From NCBI GenBank assembly GCA_016763915.1, contig JAESSX010000136.1, positions 1-7,582 on the forward strand: 7,582 nucleotides of DNA, written 5' to 3'. Of the stretch, positions 1-6,840 are shown in pieces (positions within the stretch are counted from its first letter, which is position 1; every line of letters starts with the position of its first letter). Made by a program: the position numbers and the translations under genes. The notes beneath the pieces are model-generated. The model was not told the DNA's origin. It saw only the letters and a list, made by a program, of their open reading frames with translations, and made no database searches. Source of the stretch: Rhodospirillales bacterium (GTDB lineage Bacteria > Pseudomonadota > Alphaproteobacteria > Rhodospirillales_A > Casp-alpha2).

Positions 1-1989
1 AAAACCAAGTCCAGGCGGGCCGCCCGCCAGTCTGGCTCCGGCCGCCAGTCTGGCTCCGGCCGCCAGCCGGGCTCCGGCCTTTGGCGGGCGTTTGGCTGGA
101 CCATTCGGAAATCGTTGAAATGGGGCACGGTGGCCGCCATCTGGGCGGTGATCGCCTTTACGCTGGCCGCCGCCTGGTACGCCAGCGACCTGCCGGACGT
201 GGACAAAGCCTTTAACGCGACGCGCAAACCGACCGTTACGGTGCTCGCCGCCGACGGCGCGGTGCTGGCCCGGAGCGGCGACGTCTATGGCAGACTGGCG
301 CGGTTGGAGCAATTGCCGCCGGTTCTTGCGGCGGCGGTGCTGGCGACGGAAGACCGCCGGTTTTATAGTCATTTCGGGGTCGATCTAATCGGCCTGGCCC
401 GGGCGATGGTGGCGAATATTCAGGCCGGGAAAATCGTTCAGGGCGGATCCACAATTACCCAACAGGTGGCCAAGAATCTCTTTCTGACCCCGGAACGAAC
501 GATCCGCCGTAAGTTCAAGGAACTGTTGTTGGCATTGTGGCTGGAACAAAAATTTTCCAAGGGCCAGATCCTGACGATCTATCTCAATCGGGTTTATCTC
601 GGTTCCGGAACATACGGCGTCGATGCGGCGGCGCGGAAATATTTCGGCCGCCCGGCGACAGCGGTGTCGACCTATCAGGCGGCGATGCTGGCCGGGTTGC
701 TGAAGGCGCCGAGCAGCTATAACCCCATCGCCAATCCGGTACGCGCGCGGGCGCGGGCTAATCAAGTGCTGAAAAACATGGTTGCCTCGGGCGCGTTGAG
801 CCCGGCACGGGCAAGGCGGGCCGGGGCGGAGAGATCTCGGGCGCGGTCCGGCGTCGGTCTCAGGGGCGGGCGCTATTTCATTGACTGGGTTCTGGAGCAG
901 GTATCGGGGTACGTCAATCCGGGAGACCGCGATTTGGTGGTGCAAACGACTCTGAACCCGGGGCTGCAGCGGTTGGCGGAAGGGGAAGTCGAAAAAGCCC
1001 TTGCCGCTAAAGGCAAAAAGGCCGCCATCGGCCAGGCCGCCCTGGTGGCGATGACGCCGTCGGGCGCGGTGCGCGCCATGGTCGGCGGGCGGTCCTATGC
1101 GGCCAGCCAGTTCAACCGCGCCACCCAGGCGGGACGCCAGCCGGGTTCGGCCTTCAAGCCCTTTGTCTATCTGGCCGGCCTTGAATCGGGACTGCGACCG
1201 GACAGCGTGCTGGTCGATGAGGCTATTGCCATCGGCAATTGGCGGCCGGCCAATTTCAACCGCCGTTTTCAGGGCCCGGTCCGTCTGCGCGACGCCCTGG
1301 CCCGGTCGATCAACACGGTGGCGGTCAAGGTCGCTGAGAAGGCCGGGCGGGGCAACGTCATCGCTACTGCCAGGCGCCTGGGCCTGGGCGGAAATTTCAA
1401 GCCAGACCCCAGTCTGGCGCTCGGCGTCGGCGAGGTCCGCCTGTTGGAACTGACCGCCGCCTACGCGCCGTTTGCCAACGGCGGCGCCGGGGTGTGGGCC
1501 TACGGCATCGAGGAAATCCGGAACGCCGGCGGCCGGACGCTCTACCGTCGCGGCGGATCCGGTCCCGGCCGGGTCGTCGCCGCCGAACACGTGGCGGCGA
1601 TCAACGACATGCTGTCGGCGGCGGTCGCCGAGGGCACCGGGAAAAAGGCGGACATCGGCCGGCCGCAGGCGGGAAAGACCGGCACCAGCCAGAATTTCCG
1701 GGACGCCTGGTTCATCGGCTACACCGCCGATCTGGTCACCGGCGTGTGGATGGGCAACGATGACGCCCGGCCCATGAACAAGGTCACCGGCGGCGGCGCG
1801 CCGGCGAAACTGTGGCGCGGCGTCATGGCTGCCGCCCACGAGGGTTTGCCCAGCCGGGCGCTTCCGGGCCTGACGCCAGGGCCGCCGGTTCGGCGGGACC
1901 AAGGCCCCGGTTTCTGGAAAAACCTGTTCGCCACCATCACCGGGCGAGAGGGAGCCCCCGGCGCTAACGGCGTCCCGGGCGGGGGATGA
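1..1989 (+). CDS. Class A penicillin-binding protein (PBP1-type bifunctional peptidoglycan glycosyltransferase/transpeptidase), 5' partial
   Basis: This protein polymerises lipid II into glycan strands and cross-links the stem peptides, in the periplasm and anchored in the inner membrane. Residues are numbered from the TTG at 115. A membrane anchor lies at about 5-22. The GT51 glycosyltransferase follows with EDRRFYSHFG (catalytic Glu79), GGSTITQQVAKN (110-121), RKFKELLLA and the YLNRVYLG motif. The transpeptidase has SAFK (Ser345 nucleophile, Lys348), SIN (398-400) and KTGT (521-524). All catalytic motifs are intact. The frame is open from base 1, and the 38 codons before the TTG encode a basic, cytoplasmic-looking tail (many Arg/Lys) with a hexapeptide repeat. 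I therefore think the true start is left of the window and the TTG is an internal codon. There is no long insert between the domains, so it looks like a compact alphaproteobacterial PBP1. The mrcA/pbpC choice is left open. The C-terminus is Gly/Pro-rich and overlaps the convergent gene by 26 bp. Confidence 0.95.
   Translation, partial: KTKSRRAARQSGSGRQSGSGRQPGSGLWRAFGWTIRKSLKWGTVAAIWAVIAFTLAAAWYASDLPDVDKAFNATRKPTVTVLAADGAVLARSGDVYGRLARLEQLPPVLAAAVLATEDRRFYSHFGVDLIGLARAMVANIQAGKIVQGGSTITQQVAKNLFLTPERTIRRKFKELLLALWLEQKFSKGQILTIYLNRVYLGSGTYGVDAAARKYFGRPATAVSTYQAAMLAGLLKAPSSYNPIANPVRARARANQVLKNMVASGALSPARARRAGAERSRARSGVGLRGGRYFIDWVLEQVSGYVNPGDRDLVVQTTLNPGLQRLAEGEVEKALAAKGKKAAIGQAALVAMTPSGAVRAMVGGRSYAASQFNRATQAGRQPGSAFKPFVYLAGLESGLRPDSVLVDEAIAIGNWRPANFNRRFQGPVRLRDALARSINTVAVKVAEKAGRGNVIATARRLGLGGNFKPDPSLALGVGEVRLLELTAAYAPFANGGAGVWAYGIEEIRNAGGRTLYRRGGSGPGRVVAAEHVAAINDMLSAAVAEGTGKKADIGRPQAGKTGTSQNFRDAWFIGYTADLVTGVWMGNDDARPMNKVTGGGAPAKLWRGVMAAAHEGLPSRALPGLTPGPPVRRDQGPGFWKNLFATITGREGAPGANGVPGGG
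25..78 (+). repeat. Three tandem 18-bp units encoding Arg-Gln-Ser-Gly-Ser-Gly
   Basis: Units lie at 25-42, 43-60 and 61-78. The first two are identical, and the third differs only by CCG for TCT (Pro for Ser). They are in frame with the downstream penicillin-binding protein and would sit in its cytoplasmic tail just before the membrane anchor. The unit length is a multiple of three, so copy number can change without breaking the frame. Confidence 0.9.
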
Positions 1990-2566
1990 GGGCCGGTACG
2001 CGGCGCTTGTATTCGGCATAGGCTTCGCCGTAGAGCGCCAGCAACGCGTTTTCCTCGTGGCGGGCGCCGACAACCAGGTACAGCGAACCCCACACCGCCG
2101 TCGCCAATCCGAACCCGTTGACGGCGCCACCCCACAAAATCATGTGCGCGCCGAGATACAGGGGATGGCGCACGAACCGGTGCAGCCCGGAGAGAACGAG
2201 GGCCTCGTCGCCGGGGTCGTGGCGGCCGCTGCGGTGGGCGCGGATCTGGCTGAGGCCCGAGAACCGCCCGAGGTCGTATTCCCGGATCGCCAGCACCAGC
2301 ACCACGATACCCAGCCATCGAATTACCGTCAGCGCGGTTTCGATTCCGGGCTCAAGGGCAAAGGGCGTGGCGTCCAGCGCAATCTTGCCGAACAGCCAGA
2401 CGGCGCCGATGTGGATCACGGCAAACAGGTTGTAGGAAAGCCGGTAATAGGCTCCGAACAGCGAGGCGAACCGCTGTTTAACGGCGAGCGTGCAAAGCGC
2501 GGAATGACCGAGACCGAAGCTGAGCCAGCCCAGGCCGAAGATCAGATGCGCTTGCAGGGGGTCCAC
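1964..2566 (-). CDS. Integral membrane methyltransferase-like protein (ICMT/NnrU/MddA-type fold)
   Basis: A 200-residue, very hydrophobic protein with about four to five membrane segments (roughly 7-29, 44-63, 78-95 and 139-167). The C-terminal half carries the signature of the isoprenylcysteine methyltransferase-like membrane families: RHPLYLG at 133-139, RHEEN at 169-173, and YGEAYAEYKRRVPALIP at 179-195. In those families these elements bind S-adenosylmethionine. The N-terminal YYRLSYNLFAVIH stretch resembles NnrU and methanethiol S-methyltransferase (MddA) relatives. The substrate cannot be told from sequence. The start is GTG at 2566. Its first G is the last base of the hldE TAG stop (TAGTG), with no clear Shine-Dalgarno, which suggests translational coupling. 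It is the last gene of the operon, and its tail runs antisense into the end of the penicillin-binding protein gene. Family-level confidence is good, but the function is unknown. Confidence 0.85.
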   Translation of the reverse strand: MDPLQAHLIFGLGWLSFGLGHSALCTLAVKQRFASLFGAYYRLSYNLFAVIHIGAVWLFGKIALDATPFALEPGIETALTVIRWLGIVVLVLAIREYDLGRFSGLSQIRAHRSGRHDPGDEALVLSGLHRFVRHPLYLGAHMILWGGAVNGFGLATAVWGSLYLVVGARHEENALLALYGEAYAEYKRRVPALIPRPGRR

Positions 2567-4050
2567 TAGGAACCGGGGTTCTTTTTTGGTTTCCGGCCCA
2601 TTTTGGCGATCGTGGCCGAGGTGCTGTGGCCGGGTTCCAGCTTCGCCAGCTTGACCGTGCCGCCGTACTTTCGCACCACGTCGGCGCCGACGACGGAGTC
2701 GATGTTATAATCCGCGCCCTTGATCAGGACGTCGGGTTTCAGCGCCTTGATCAGTTTCAGCGGCGTCCGCTCGGTGAAAATCACCACCGCGTCCACCGAC
2801 GCCAGCGACGCCAGCACCGTGGCGCGGGCGGCTTCCGATTGCACCGGGCGGCCATTGCCCTTAAGGCCCCGGACGGAGGCGTCGGAATTCAGTCCGACCA
2901 CCAGCCGCCGACAGGCCCGGCGCGCCTGTTTCAGCAGCGAGATATGGCCGGGGTGAAGCAGGTCGAAACACCCGTTGGTGAAACCGACCGGGTGCCCGGC
3001 GCGCCGCCACTGGGCGATGAGGTCGCGGACCTGATCCAGACTCAACACCTTGGCTTCGGCGCTGGTCAGGTCCCGGTGGTGCAGGGCGGCGATCAGGTCG
3101 GCGGCCAACACGGCATTGGTGCCGAGCTTGCCGACGACGATGCCGGCAGCGACATTGGCCAGGGCTGCGGCCTGATCCAGGTCGATGCCGGCGGCCAGCG
3201 CGGCGGCGACGGTGGCCACCACGGTGTCACCGGCGCCGGACACGTCGAACGCTTCCTGGGTTTCGGCCGGCAGATGGGCAACGACGCCGGCGCCGGTTAC
3301 CACGGTCAAGCCGTCGGCGCTACGGGTCGCCAGCACGGCGCCGAAACGGTGCCGTTTGATCAGCCGCTTGGCGGCGCGGACCACATCGGCGTCCGAGGTG
3401 ATGTCGAGCCCTGAGGCCTCGGCCAACTCGCGGCGGTTGGGGGTGATCAGGTCGGCGCCTTGATAGCGGCTGTAATCGGCTCCCTTGGGATCGACAATAA
3501 CGGTTTTTTTCGCCTTTAACGCCTGGCGGATGATTTTTTTCGCGATCCCGGCGGACAACGTCCCCTTGCCGTAATCGGACAACACAACGGTCTCGCAGGT
3601 GCGCATGGCCGCCGTGACGGCCTTGATCAGCCTGGCTTCGGCATTGGCATCAAGGGGGGTGGTGGATTCGCGGTCGGCGCGCAGCACCTGCTGGACGCCG
3701 GCGATATAGCGGGTCTTGGTCGAGGTGCGCCGCCCGTCGTCGACGAGGGGCTCGTCGCGGACGCCTTCTTTTCTGATCAGGCGGGCGATGTTGCGGCCGG
3801 CGGCGTCCTTGCCGGTGATGGTGACGAAGCGCGCGTCTGCCGCCAGTGAGCCGAGATTGCGCACGACATTGCCGGCGCCGCCCAGCATGGTGTTTTCGCG
3901 GTCCACCCTGAGCACCGGTATAGGGGCTTCCGGGGAAATGCGCTCAACCACGCCGTAATGGAAATGGTCCAGCATGACATCGCCGACGACAAGCACCCGC
4001 GCCCCGGCCAGTCGGGACACCAATGGCACCAGTTCCATCCGTTGAGTCAT
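2566..4050 (-). CDS. hldE: Bifunctional heptose 7-phosphate kinase / heptose 1-phosphate adenylyltransferase HldE
   Basis: A full-length two-domain enzyme of 494 residues, close to the family norm. It acts in the cytoplasm in ADP-heptose synthesis for the LPS core. The ribokinase-type kinase domain (about 1-320) has GDVMLD (23-28), SPEAPIPVL (39-47), LGGAGN (56-61), TPNRRE (203-208) and the anion-hole/catalytic DVSGAGDT (269-276, Asp275 the likely base). The nucleotidyltransferase domain (about 353-484) has TNGCFDLLHPGH (358-369), GLNSD (386-390) and IKGADY (443-448). I chose ATG at 4050, 13 bp after the gmhA stop. The open frame extends upstream to 4320, but that 90-codon stretch is the out-of-frame shadow of gmhA and has no family similarity. 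The Shine-Dalgarno before 4050 is weak, so coupling to gmhA translation is likely. A second ATG at 4038 is a possible alternative start. Confidence 0.96.
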   Translation of the reverse strand: MTQRMELVPLVSRLAGARVLVVGDVMLDHFHYGVVERISPEAPIPVLRVDRENTMLGGAGNVVRNLGSLAADARFVTITGKDAAGRNIARLIRKEGVRDEPLVDDGRRTSTKTRYIAGVQQVLRADRESTTPLDANAEARLIKAVTAAMRTCETVVLSDYGKGTLSAGIAKKIIRQALKAKKTVIVDPKGADYSRYQGADLITPNRRELAEASGLDITSDADVVRAAKRLIKRHRFGAVLATRSADGLTVVTGAGVVAHLPAETQEAFDVSGAGDTVVATVAAALAAGIDLDQAAALANVAAGIVVGKLGTNAVLAADLIAALHHRDLTSAEAKVLSLDQVRDLIAQWRRAGHPVGFTNGCFDLLHPGHISLLKQARRACRRLVVGLNSDASVRGLKGNGRPVQSEAARATVLASLASVDAVVIFTERTPLKLIKALKPDVLIKGADYNIDSVVGADVVRKYGGTVKLAKLEPGHSTSATIAKMGRKPKKNPGS

Positions 4051-4063
4051 TGGCAAAGCCCCG

Positions 4064-4642
4064 TCATACCAGCCCGAGTTCCTGCTCAAGCGCCCCGCAC
4101 AACATATGGCCGAGGGTGATGTGCATTTCCTGAATCCGCGCCGTGATGCCGGACGGCACCAGCAAAAGCGGGTCGCACATGTCCACCATGCCGCCGCCGC
4201 CCTTGCCGCTGAAGCCGGTGGCGACGAGGCCCTTGTCGCGGGCCATTTCCAGGCCGCGCAGAATGTTTTTGCTGATTCCCGACGTGGAAATGGCGATGGC
4301 GACGTCGCCGGGGCGGCCAAGGGCCTCGATCTGGCGGGCGAACAGTTGGTCGAAGCTCCAGTCGTTGGCGATGGCGGTCAGCATGGAGGTGTCCGTGGTC
4401 AGCGCGATGGCGGCGATGGGGTCGCGGTCGGTGATGTAGCGCACCGCAAGCTCGGTGGCGATGTGCTGACAATCGCCGGCGCTGCCGCCGTTGCCGAACA
4501 GCATGAGTTTGTTGCCGGCCCGGACGGCGTCCGCACAGACGCCGGTTAATCGGGAGAAGGGCTCCGCCAGTTCGGCCCGGGTGTCGTCCAGGGCGGCCTG
4601 GTGCTCATCAAATTCGGAAGCGTAAAAGGCGTTTAAATCCAT
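4064..4642 (-). CDS. gmhA: Sedoheptulose 7-phosphate isomerase GmhA
   Basis: This cytoplasmic SIS-domain isomerase converts sedoheptulose 7-phosphate into D-glycero-D-manno-heptose 7-phosphate, the first committed step to ADP-heptose. Its 192 residues match the family. Visible features are FGNGGSAGDCQHIATEL (49-65), the phosphate-binding STSGISKN (119-126), and the C-terminal helix QEMHITLGHMLCGALE. His60, Glu64, Gln171 and His179 fall exactly one position before the E. coli residues His61, Glu65, Gln172 and His180, which I recall as metal and catalytic ligands, so the active site looks complete. ATG at 4642 has an AAAGGG Shine-Dalgarno at 4649-4654, six bases upstream. The 66-bp gap to the upstream UXS gene leaves room for an internal promoter. 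TTGCAT (4693-4698) and TACAAA (4669-4674), spaced 18 bp, are a weak candidate. hldE follows after 13 bp. Confidence 0.96.
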   Translation of the reverse strand: MDLNAFYASEFDEHQAALDDTRAELAEPFSRLTGVCADAVRAGNKLMLFGNGGSAGDCQHIATELAVRYITDRDPIAAIALTTDTSMLTAIANDWSFDQLFARQIEALGRPGDVAIAISTSGISKNILRGLEMARDKGLVATGFSGKGGGGMVDMCDPLLLVPSGITARIQEMHITLGHMLCGALEQELGLV

Positions 4643-4708
4643 CGAAGGCCCTTTGATCGTGTCAGGCTTTTGTACCCTGTTTTCCGGGCCAAATGCAAAG
4701 CGGCGGCT

Positions 4709-5644
4709 TCAAAGGGTGTCCTTGAAATAGCCGATGGTTTTTTCCAGGCCGTCTTCGAGCGCCACGGCGGGGTTCCAGCCCAGTTGCGCGATGGCCCGGG
4801 TAATGTCGGGACAGCGCTGCGTCGGGTCGTCGCCGGGCAGGGGTTTTTCCACCAGCGCCGATTTCGATCCGGTCATGGCGATGACCTGTTCGGCCAGTTC
4901 GCGGATGGTCATTTCACAGGGGTTGCCCAGGTTGACCGGCCCGGTGACGTCGGCTTCCATCAGCGCCACCAACCCGTCGACCAGGTCCGACACATAGCAG
5001 AACGACCGCGTCTGGCTGCCGTCGCCGTAGATGGTGATCGGTTTGCCGCCAAGCGCCTGAACGATGAAGTTGGACACCACGCGTCCGTCGTCGGGGTGCA
5101 TGCGGGGGCCGTAGGTATTGAAAATCCGCGCCACCCGGATCTTGAGGCCGTACTGGCGGTGGTAATCGAAAAACAGCGTCTCGGCGCAGCGCTTGCCTTC
5201 GTCGTAACAGCCGCGCGGCCCGATCGGGTTGACGTTGCCCAGATAGTCTTCCGTCTGCGGGTGGACTTCCGGGTCGCCGTAGACTTCGCTGGTCGAGGCC
5301 TGGAGGATTTTCGCTTGCGTCCGTTTCGCCAGCCCGAGCATGTTGATGGCCCCGTGCACCGAGGTCTTGGTCGTCTGCACCGGGTCGAGCTGGTAATGAA
5401 TGGGCGAGGCCGGACAGGCCAGGTTGTAGATTTCGTCGACCTCGACATACAGCGGGAAGGTGACGTCGTGGCGCATCAGCTCGAAATGCGGATTGTCGAT
5501 CAAATCGATGATGTTGTCGCGGTTGCCGGTGTAGAAGTTATCGACGCACAGCACGTCGTGGCCGTCCGCGATCAGGCGGCTGCACAGGTGCGAGCCGACA
5601 AACCCGGCACCGCCGGTGACAAGAATTTTTTTTCTGGCCGACAT
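4709..5644 (-). CDS. UDP-glucuronate decarboxylase (UDP-xylose synthase), extended SDR family
   Basis: This 311-residue NAD-dependent enzyme is predicted to oxidise and decarboxylate UDP-glucuronate to UDP-xylose in the cytoplasm. The N-terminal Rossmann motif is GGAGFVG (11-17). The stretch [18 protein letters not shown] (77-94) is characteristic of the UXS branch and separates it from GalE, RmlB and HldD. The catalytic triad is STSE (117-120) with Tyr147 and Lys151 (YDEGK). NTYGPRM (176-182) and [12 protein letters not shown] (207-218) form the sugar-nucleotide pocket. Arg213 in QTRSF is typical of the family. ATG at 5644 has a strong AGGGAG Shine-Dalgarno at 5650-5655, five bases upstream. 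It looks like the first gene of the operon with gmhA and hldE, supplying a donor for LPS or exopolysaccharide xylosylation. UDP-xylose could also feed UDP-arabinose formation. Enzyme assignment is firm at family level, but the acceptor glycan is unknown. Confidence 0.93.
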   Translation of the reverse strand: MSARKKILVTGGAGFVGSHLCSRLIADGHDVLCVDNFYTGNRDNIIDLIDNPHFELMRHDVTFPLYVEVDEIYNLACPASPIHYQLDPVQTTKTSVHGAINMLGLAKRTQAKILQASTSEVYGDPEVHPQTEDYLGNVNPIGPRGCYDEGKRCAETLFFDYHRQYGLKIRVARIFNTYGPRMHPDDGRVVSNFIVQALGGKPITIYGDGSQTRSFCYVSDLVDGLVALMEADVTGPVNLGNPCEMTIRELAEQVIAMTGSKSALVEKPLPGDDPTQRCPDITRAIAQLGWNPAVALEDGLEKTIGYFKDTL

Positions 5645-5671
5645 AGTTGCTCCCTTTGGAAAACCGCGCCG

Positions 5672-5700
5672 ACCCTAGCAGGGGACCGGGGCCCGACCAA
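5672..5700 (-). promoter_or_regulatory. Possible promoter for the UXS-gmhA-hldE operon
   Basis: On the - strand, TTGGTC (5700-5695) and TAGGGT (5677-5672) are separated by 17 bp, with TG one base before the -10 (extended -10 form). The -10 ends 27 bases before the UXS ATG. Each hexamer matches the sigma-70 consensus at only three of six positions, so this is a weak candidate resting on spacing and position. Confidence 0.2.
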
Positions 5701-5833
5701 GCGGAAAGGCGCATTGGCCCAGGGTCTTAGGGCACGGTGCGGAGAGCGCGTCGCGGACGAGCTTGAACTCGCCGCCGCCGGGGGCGTTGGTACGGAAAGC
5801 GTCGGCGGAGTCCTTGTCCCCCTGGGCGTTGGC
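5675..5833 (-). pseudogene. Remnant of a duplicated coding module, in frame after the DUF2927 gene stop
   Basis: The 189-bp gap between the DUF2927-like gene and UXS is not random spacer. Read on the - strand in the same frame as the DUF2927 gene, directly after its TAG stop, there are 52 open codons before the next TAG at 5677-5675. Part of this reads SADAFRTNAPGGGEFKLVRD. It closely matches IADAFRTNAKSTAAEFKVVRD encoded near the right window edge, with a one-codon gap and synonymous or conservative changes. No plausible start or ribosome binding site precedes it. I read it as a fragment of a paralogous gene, or as the old C-terminus of the DUF2927 gene cut off by a nonsense change. The upstream end of the homology is near 5807, and the part below about 5735 has no visible counterpart. 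Confidence 0.55.
5751..5807. repeat. Dispersed direct repeat, copy A (partner at 7491-7550)
   Basis: Positions 5783-5807 are identical over 25 bases to 7526-7550. Positions 5751-5771 match 7491-7511 with one mismatch. Between the two blocks this copy is 11 bases and the other 14, a difference of exactly one codon. Divergence of this kind points to duplicated protein-coding sequence, not to an attachment site or insertion-sequence end. Confidence 0.85.
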
Positions 5834-6679
5834 CTATTGCTGGTAAAGCGCTTCGACGCCTTGGGCCTTCACTGCGGCGACCAGTTCGGGGATGATCTCG
5901 GCGGCGATTTTCATGGCCTCGTCCTTGGCCATTCCCGGCTTGATGCGCTTGTCGTAGAGGGTACGCAGTATGATCTTGTCGTTGAGGGTGAGGTGATCCA
6001 AAGGTGGGGCACTCTTGCTAAAAATCGACGGCTGAGCGACATCGGAATCGGCAAACAAACCGAAAGCCCTGATGATGGATTTAAGTAAACAATGGCGCAA
6101 CAGGCCTTTTTCGAGGCCTTGGAGAACGAACGCATGGCCTTTGTTAATGCGAAATTTTTTTCCCCATCCAGCATAAGACGTGCATCTAAAAGAGGCCATT
6201 ACATCTATCGATATCGGTGGAATATTTATATCCCATTCCGATGAGATCCACCTGCGCGTATCCTTAAAATTGTTGAAGATTTTTTGTTGTCTATAATAAT
6301 AGAGATGGAAATTGGTGGAATTGCGGGTTTCCCAATTGGCTAACCGAATCCATATGTCCGTTAGCCGGGTTAACTCGATCATCAAAGAATCGAAAAACTT
6401 CCATTTCTCCGGGAATTCCTTCTGTAATCTATTTCCATCGTCATGGATGGAGAAAATAGGCCTGGATTGCCATTTAACAACTCGGTCAAGCGGTTCGGCA
6501 GGCCAGTCCAGACCAATAGGCCCCCACAGATTCACACTGAACACAGTTTGTTCGAACTTTTCGACCAGTTTTCCAATAGGCGCGATCGATTCTCCTTGTG
6601 CTTTTTCGGGCGAAAAGCCGACCAAGGCGGACAGAAAGACAGCCAACAAAAAACCACTTTTGAGAGAACGCATCACCAT
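5834..6679 (-). CDS. Exported DUF2927-like protein of unknown function
   Basis: A 281-residue protein with a signal peptide: basic MRSLKSG, hydrophobic FLLAVFLSALVGF, and a likely cleavage after AQG at about 29. It should be periplasmic or secreted. From about 160 on it resembles DUF2927: FRC (164-166), HCLLKSIIRAFGL (196-208), DSDVAQPSIF (211-220), and LTLNDKIILRTLYDKRIKPGM (230-250). Cys166 and Cys197 could form a disulphide. In the members I recall, the helix after the cysteine carries acidic residues (roughly C-x-x-E-E-x-x-Q-x-L-G-L). Here those positions are Lys-Ser, so a proposed active site may be lost. Codons for about residues 1-220 are AT-rich, unlike the neighbours, and the last 50 are GC-rich. 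ATG 6679, GTG 6676 and ATG 6673 are all possible starts. Ribosome-site spacing favours 6673. It lies 32 bp after the frame-shifted upstream gene. The function is unknown, and the family call comes from remembered motifs. Confidence 0.72.
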   Translation of the reverse strand: MVMRSLKSGFLLAVFLSALVGFSPEKAQGESIAPIGKLVEKFEQTVFSVNLWGPIGLDWPAEPLDRVVKWQSRPIFSIHDDGNRLQKEFPEKWKFFDSLMIELTRLTDIWIRLANWETRNSTNFHLYYYRQQKIFNNFKDTRRWISSEWDINIPPISIDVMASFRCTSYAGWGKKFRINKGHAFVLQGLEKGLLRHCLLKSIIRAFGLFADSDVAQPSIFSKSAPPLDHLTLNDKIILRTLYDKRIKPGMAKDEAMKIAAEIIPELVAAVKAQGVEALYQQ

Positions 6680-6683
6680 ATTC

Positions 6684-6687
6684 CTAT
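6684..6687 (-). promoter_or_regulatory. Ribosome binding site that bears on the DUF2927 gene start
   Basis: AGGA at 6687-6684 is the only Shine-Dalgarno-like run upstream. It leaves four bases to ATG 6679 and ten to ATG 6673. Aligned to the anti-Shine-Dalgarno, the full site would end at 6682, leaving two or eight bases. The second ATG (protein beginning MRSLKSGF) is the better start, and it gives a cleaner signal peptide. Confidence 0.4.
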
Positions 6688-6711
6688 TAAATACCAGCTA
6701 TGGAGATATCA

Positions 6712-6840
6712 TCACCGTTTTTTCTTTCTAAGGAGCCTGTTTCTTTCTTCCAGCTGTTTCATCATTTTCGGGGTTGCACTCAAAATATCTTGTAAGGTTT
6801 TACGAATAGCTTCTCTGAAAGTCTTTAGGGTTCCTGCTGC
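6712..6840 (-). pseudogene. Frame-displaced C-terminal segment of the upstream hypothetical gene
   Basis: This 42-codon open stretch ends with TGA at 6714-6712, in the -1 frame relative to the gene ending at 6825. It encodes a strongly protein-like, basic, helical sequence: TFREAIRKTLQDILSATP (residues 7-24), then MMKQLEERNRLLRKKKR. It has no start codon before Leu/Met codons deep inside, and no ribosome binding site. If one base is added in the CCCC run (6844-6841, - strand), the upstream gene reads smoothly as IAPAAGTLKTF and into this segment. Its ATP-x-x-x-x-L helix start matches others in the upstream protein. I infer a true C-terminus cut off by a one-base deletion or a sequencing error. 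The segment is AT-rich, like the DUF2927 gene that follows 32 bp later. Confidence 0.55.

Noticed and set aside
115..117. TTG as the true start of the penicillin-binding protein
   Set aside because: The frame is open and structured (basic tail with in-frame hexapeptide repeats) to the window edge, and the ribosome site before the TTG is poor.
385..2130. A 581-codon open frame on the - strand opposite the penicillin-binding protein gene
   Set aside because: It is antisense to a gene with every expected catalytic motif. Its composition (Arg/Gly/Pro/Ala) is typical of GC-rich shadow frames, and no domain is visible.
4051..4320. N-terminal extension of HldE to 4320
   Set aside because: The extra 90 residues are an out-of-frame reading of gmhA (Arg/Ala/Ser/Trp/Cys-rich), and HldE proteins begin near MELVPLVSRL.
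4709..5644. HldD (ADP-heptose epimerase), suggested by the heptose neighbours
   Set aside because: The [18 protein letters not shown] and QTRSFCYV motifs are those of UDP-glucuronate decarboxylase, not HldD.
4670..6088. A 472-codon open frame on the + strand across UXS and the gap
   Set aside because: It is the antisense shadow of UXS and of the DUF2927 3' end. UXS on the - strand has a complete Rossmann and YxxxK signature and a strong ribosome site.
6822..6835. Programmed -1 ribosomal frameshift at the 3' end of the hypothetical gene
   Set aside because: No X-XXY-YYZ slippery heptamer is seen at the frame change, and a second frame change near 7488 makes indels more likely.
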